The translations under genes and the position numbers were made by a program. A DNA stretch of 42,612 nucleotides from UBA6821 sp044236545 (GTDB lineage: Bacteria; Verrucomicrobiota; Verrucomicrobiia; Chthoniobacterales; UBA6821), in the NCBI GenBank assembly GCA_044236545.1, contig JBIIGI010000013.1, positions 1-42,612 on the forward strand, in the 5' to 3' direction. Every line of letters starts with the position of its first letter. The stretch's first letter is position 1. Of this stretch, positions 40,276 through 42,612 are shown in pieces. Below the pieces are notes generated by a model. That model had not been told where the DNA came from. It worked only from the letters and a program-made list of their open reading frames with translations, and did not search any database.

Positions 40276-40680
40276 TCAGTAGAACATCATGGGTCCGCCG
40301 AAGAAGAACGGATCCAGCATGCCATCCCAACCGCCCCAAGCATTCTCCATCTCCCGGTCGTAGGCCCTGCTCTTGATGGCTGGGTCGACCTTCTTGGTGT
40401 AGAGAATCTGCTGGTAGCGCTCAAGCTGGGGATTGCCGCCGACGAGCAGGAGGTTCCGCTTGGCATCAGAGAGGACAAAGAGGGTCTTTCCCTTGCGGGT
40501 CACCTGGGTGATGTGTCCCTGTCGGAGGGCCTGAGCCTTGGCGATCTGCGCGGGCGTCGATGGAGTCACGGCCCTGAATCCCGCCTCCCTCAGGAACTGT
40601 TCCTTCTGCACCAGTTCGTTGGTGCAGGCGGTGAGGCCTAGGAGGAGAAGGGCGAGCAGGGATGGAGTGATGCGGTTCAT
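40276..40680 (-). CDS. Small lipoprotein of unknown function
   Basis: 134 residues from ATG 40680. MNRITPSLLALLLLGLTAC is a lipoprotein signal with Cys19. The mature part (QFLREAGFRAVTPSTPAQIA, ITQVTRKGKTLFVLSDAKRN, NPQLERYQQILYTKKVDP) suggests a small folded domain; it ends in a Gly/Phe-rich FFFGGPMMFY. Its ATG overlaps the stop of the upstream membrane protein by four bases. No family recognised with certainty. Confidence 0.75.
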   Translation of the reverse strand: MNRITPSLLALLLLGLTACTNELVQKEQFLREAGFRAVTPSTPAQIAKAQALRQGHITQVTRKGKTLFVLSDAKRNLLLVGGNPQLERYQQILYTKKVDPAIKSRAYDREMENAWGGWDGMLDPFFFGGPMMFY

Positions 40681-40883
40681 GAGCGGGGTTTCCAGAGGGC
40701 GGCATCGAGGCAGGCCCAGAGATGGATGACCCATCCCAGCAGGAACACCCAGAGGATGCCGGTGAAGACGAAGAAGAGGATCGCCGCAAGGAGTCTTCCC
40801 TGGATCAGCTGTCCGAGTCCGGGGATGAAGAAACTCGCCAGCGAGGCGATGACATTGCCTGCGGAGCCTTGGCCGTTGGTCAT
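40677..40883 (-). CDS. Small membrane protein, TM2-like
   Basis: 68 residues with two hydrophobic helices: VIASLASFFIPGLGQLIQGR and LLAAILFFVFTGILWVFLLG. The FIPGLGQLIQGR turn is typical of small TM2-like proteins. It is the first gene of the unit that runs through the two lipoproteins and DUF2092 to the broken FMN reductase. Confidence 0.75.
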   Translation of the reverse strand: MTNGQGSAGNVIASLASFFIPGLGQLIQGRLLAAILFFVFTGILWVFLLGWVIHLWACLDAALWKPRS

Positions 40884-40947
40884 GGGGAAGTTCTATGCGG
40901 AACGCTGTCGGACTCCAAGCAGAAGGTTGAGATTAGGTAGCCGCTGA

Positions 40948-42234
40948 TTAGTGTTCCTCGGGGTTTGTTGCGGAAAAAGCGTCCAGTAAGCCGTTTGCCA
41001 CGGCGTCCGCATACTCGCGGTAAATACTGGGGAGATGTTGGCCACCAAAATCCCGAAACCCTTCAAAGTCACCTGCCAGCAGTCGCTGAAGGGTGACGGG
41101 CTCATTCATGAAATAGGGCTCCGTCACGACGACCGGCCCCTCATGTTCGCGGGGGAGTAGAAGGTTCCGGGCGACGACGTAGGGGCTCCCCTCGATGGCG
41201 CGGGTGATCTTCGAGTCCCCGTAGCCGACAGGGGGGAATCCGGTTGCCTCGCTTAGCCGATTGGCTATGGCAGCCGCAGCCAGTGCCTCTGTCGGCGTCA
41301 CGTCCTGCAGGAGTTTGGTCAGCAGCCGGTAGCGTTGCCGGGGATCCTGGGTGAGTTCGCGGGCGGTGTAGGCCCCTTCGACAAAGAGGATGTTCCGGTT
41401 GATCTTGGCAAGCTTCAGGTGACGGCTGGCCGGGGAGGCATCAAATTGAAGAACGATCGTGAGATCCGGCTTGATGGTGCCCGCACTCTTCTCGGCGCGA
41501 GCGAGCGCCTCGAGGTTCTTGGTCAGCAGGACTTCGGCCACGATCCGCTCGTAGATGTGCGAGGACTTGTGGATATTCCGGGTTCTGGAACGGAAGGTGC
41601 CGGCGAGAATGTAGGGGCGCTCCGAAAGCACGGAAGGGACGATCTTGGCGACCTCGGGAATGCTTGCCTTGCAGACGGGTTCGCTTGAGTCGCGGGTGAC
41701 GTAAACAGCAGCCCCAAGTTGGCGCAAGCGTTCGGCGAGCAGCTTGGAGACAATCAGGTTCAGATCGCCCTCTTGGATGCGGCCAAAACCCCTGTAGTAG
41801 CTGGAGCGATTTTCCATCGGCCCCCAAGCCCCTCCGATATCAGCGGGGTCGATCATCAGCGTCAGGCCCTGGAGAGAATTCGATGAGCCTAACTCGGGTG
41901 TAGGGCCTCCCGGTGAAGGTCGCACTGGGGGAGGCTGCTGTGTGGTGGCAAAGCCGATCGTGGCGAGTCGTGTCTCTTGCTTGGCTGTGGAAAAGACCTC
42001 CACGGAGAAGTCGGTAATTTTGAGAAAGGACCGTAGCCCGCCAAAGGGATCAAAGATGGTCTGCAGCCTCTCCTCAAACCGGGCTCGGCTCATCCGTCCG
42101 TCGAATCTGGAGAGGGCCGCCCATTCCTCAGCCGAGGGGTCCTTGAGCAGGTCACTTGGCTGGATCGCGGCACGGGTAGTGGAAAGAATGCCGACAAAAA
42201 GGACGGCACATAGAAAGCATGCGAACCTAACCAT
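40948..42234 (-). CDS. Secreted amidase_3-like protein with altered metal-site residues
   Basis: 428 residues from ATG 42234. Signal peptide MVRFACFLCAVLFVGILS. From about 140 it follows the N-acetylmuramoyl-L-alanine amidase (amidase_3) plan: LMIDPADIGGAWGPMENR where the family has DPGHGG, EGDLNLIVSKLLAERLRQLG and AAVYVTRDSSEP, TIVLQFDAS where the family has SIHaN, and PVVVTEPYFMNEP for the late Glu. The two zinc His of the active enzyme appear to be replaced. It may bind peptidoglycan without cutting, or act as a regulator. The alignment was made by eye. Confidence 0.65.
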   Translation of the reverse strand: MVRFACFLCAVLFVGILSTTRAAIQPSDLLKDPSAEEWAALSRFDGRMSRARFEERLQTIFDPFGGLRSFLKITDFSVEVFSTAKQETRLATIGFATTQQPPPVRPSPGGPTPELGSSNSLQGLTLMIDPADIGGAWGPMENRSSYYRGFGRIQEGDLNLIVSKLLAERLRQLGAAVYVTRDSSEPVCKASIPEVAKIVPSVLSERPYILAGTFRSRTRNIHKSSHIYERIVAEVLLTKNLEALARAEKSAGTIKPDLTIVLQFDASPASRHLKLAKINRNILFVEGAYTARELTQDPRQRYRLLTKLLQDVTPTEALAAAAIANRLSEATGFPPVGYGDSKITRAIEGSPYVVARNLLLPREHEGPVVVTEPYFMNEPVTLQRLLAGDFEGFRDFGGQHLPSIYREYADAVANGLLDAFSATNPEEH

Positions 42235-42485
42235 CAACGTCAATCTGGCCCCGGCGAACCAGTTGCTCAACCCGTAGAAGCGCTGATTTAACAGGACGTG
42301 GGTTGCGGCTTGTGTTGGAAATGGAAATCCTAACCCAACCCGGGGAGCAAAGCAGATGGAACAGATGCTTTTTTAAGGAACCAGCGTTGAGAGGTTGCCG
42401 CTTGCGTTGCAATTCCAACCGCCGCGGAAAAGCGTGAGGCGAAGGCAAGGTTGGAGATCATTTGGAAGTTCCAGCGGAGGACAGC
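42235..42485. other. Gap before the IS fragment, no gene seen
   Basis: No protein-like frame. It must hold the promoter of the amidase-like gene. Two similar stretches occur, GGTTGCGGCTTGTGTTGG (near 42302) and GGTTGCCGCTTGCGTTGC (near 42393), about 90 bp apart. Confidence 0.4.
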
Positions 42486-42516
42486 GGGTTGCGTAAAGAT
42501 GTTTCTGTAAAATGGG
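42486..42516. mobile_element. Probable left end of an IS256-like element
   Basis: GGGTTGCGTAAAGATGTTTC then TGTAAAATGGG, directly past the transposase stop codon. The TAAAGA..GTAAAA composition resembles IS256-family termini. The other end is outside the window, so the inverted repeat cannot be compared. Confidence 0.45.
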
Positions 42517-42612
42517 TTAAGGGAGTGGAGAGTCGATGGGGTTCATGTTGAGGTAGATTTTTCCTGTGATCCACTCGTCGGAGATTTCACAGAGGAGAGC
42601 GGATACGAGGCG
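42517..42612 (-). CDS. IS256-family transposase, C-terminal fragment (gene continues outside window)
   Basis: Read from the right edge, the minus strand gives RLVSALLCEISDEWITGKIY then LNMNPIDSPLP and TAA at 42519-42517. The pattern R-L-x-S-A-L-x-x-E-I-S-x-E-W-x-T-G-K-x-Y-L is the end of IS256/mutator-type transposases. Only 31 residues are visible, so intactness cannot be judged. Confidence 0.65.
   Translation of the reverse strand, partial: RLVSALLCEISDEWITGKIYLNMNPIDSPLP

Overview
The window is a chromosomal segment of roughly 60 percent GC. It is mostly housekeeping genes with several small accessory islands. Gene content suggests a member of the Verrucomicrobiota (PVC superphylum): a lysine/alanine-rich histone H1-like protein, a stand-alone CoaC, the form of SecA, many genes without a clear Shine-Dalgarno sequence, and a wealth of UPF0175/PIN, DUF4258/DUF2283 and ParE-type modules. 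The phylum is an inference; no rRNA, tRNA or CRISPR array was found.

Layout. 1-2.2 kb: partial unknown gene (minus), hisI and thyA. 2.2-4.2 kb: a higA-type regulator between repeat copies, folA with an AT-rich tail, a DUF1232 gene, and a hairpin-dense non-coding stretch. 4.2-8.3 kb, all minus: a hexapeptide-repeat protein, cysS-ispF, an inositol monophosphatase and a histone-like gene with its own promoter and terminator. 8.4-20.5 kb, all minus: an AsmA/TamB-like protein, yicC, gmk and coaC (the last three tightly packed), and ompA-like, glnD and an FtsX/MacB permease. 20.5-25.4 kb: mnmG, a STAS protein, lpdA and rpe; parS-like palindromes lie before and inside mnmG. 25.5-31.5 kb: tadA, DUF4258-DUF2283, a HEAT-methyltransferase fusion and secA. 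31.5-37.2 kb is an accessory zone: a UPF0175/PIN toxin-antitoxin pair flanked by a duplicated 3' end of secA, a PD-(D/E)XK plus DUF2075 helicase, and two ParE-type toxin-antitoxin pairs, one with a frameshifted toxin. 37.2-40.9 kb: a five-gene minus-strand unit (small membrane protein, lipoprotein, DUF2092 protein, repeat-bearing lipoprotein, FMN reductase) whose last gene is broken by a 1.4-kb AT-rich insertion. 41-42.6 kb: a divergent amidase_3-like secreted protein and the 3' end of an IS256-like transposase.

The most striking unexplained structure is a family of short intergenic repeats. A core of ATTAATAT is followed by GGAACTCA units and GGAA, and there are eleven copies, complete or degenerate. 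They sit at gene-module borders, often as direct repeats around an accessory gene or as inverted pairs that would fold into hairpins. Further families of similar design (period about 7-12 nt) occur in other gaps. With the duplicated secA tail, the broken FMN reductase, the higB remnant and the frameshifted toxin, they point to repeated cassette gain and loss between housekeeping genes.
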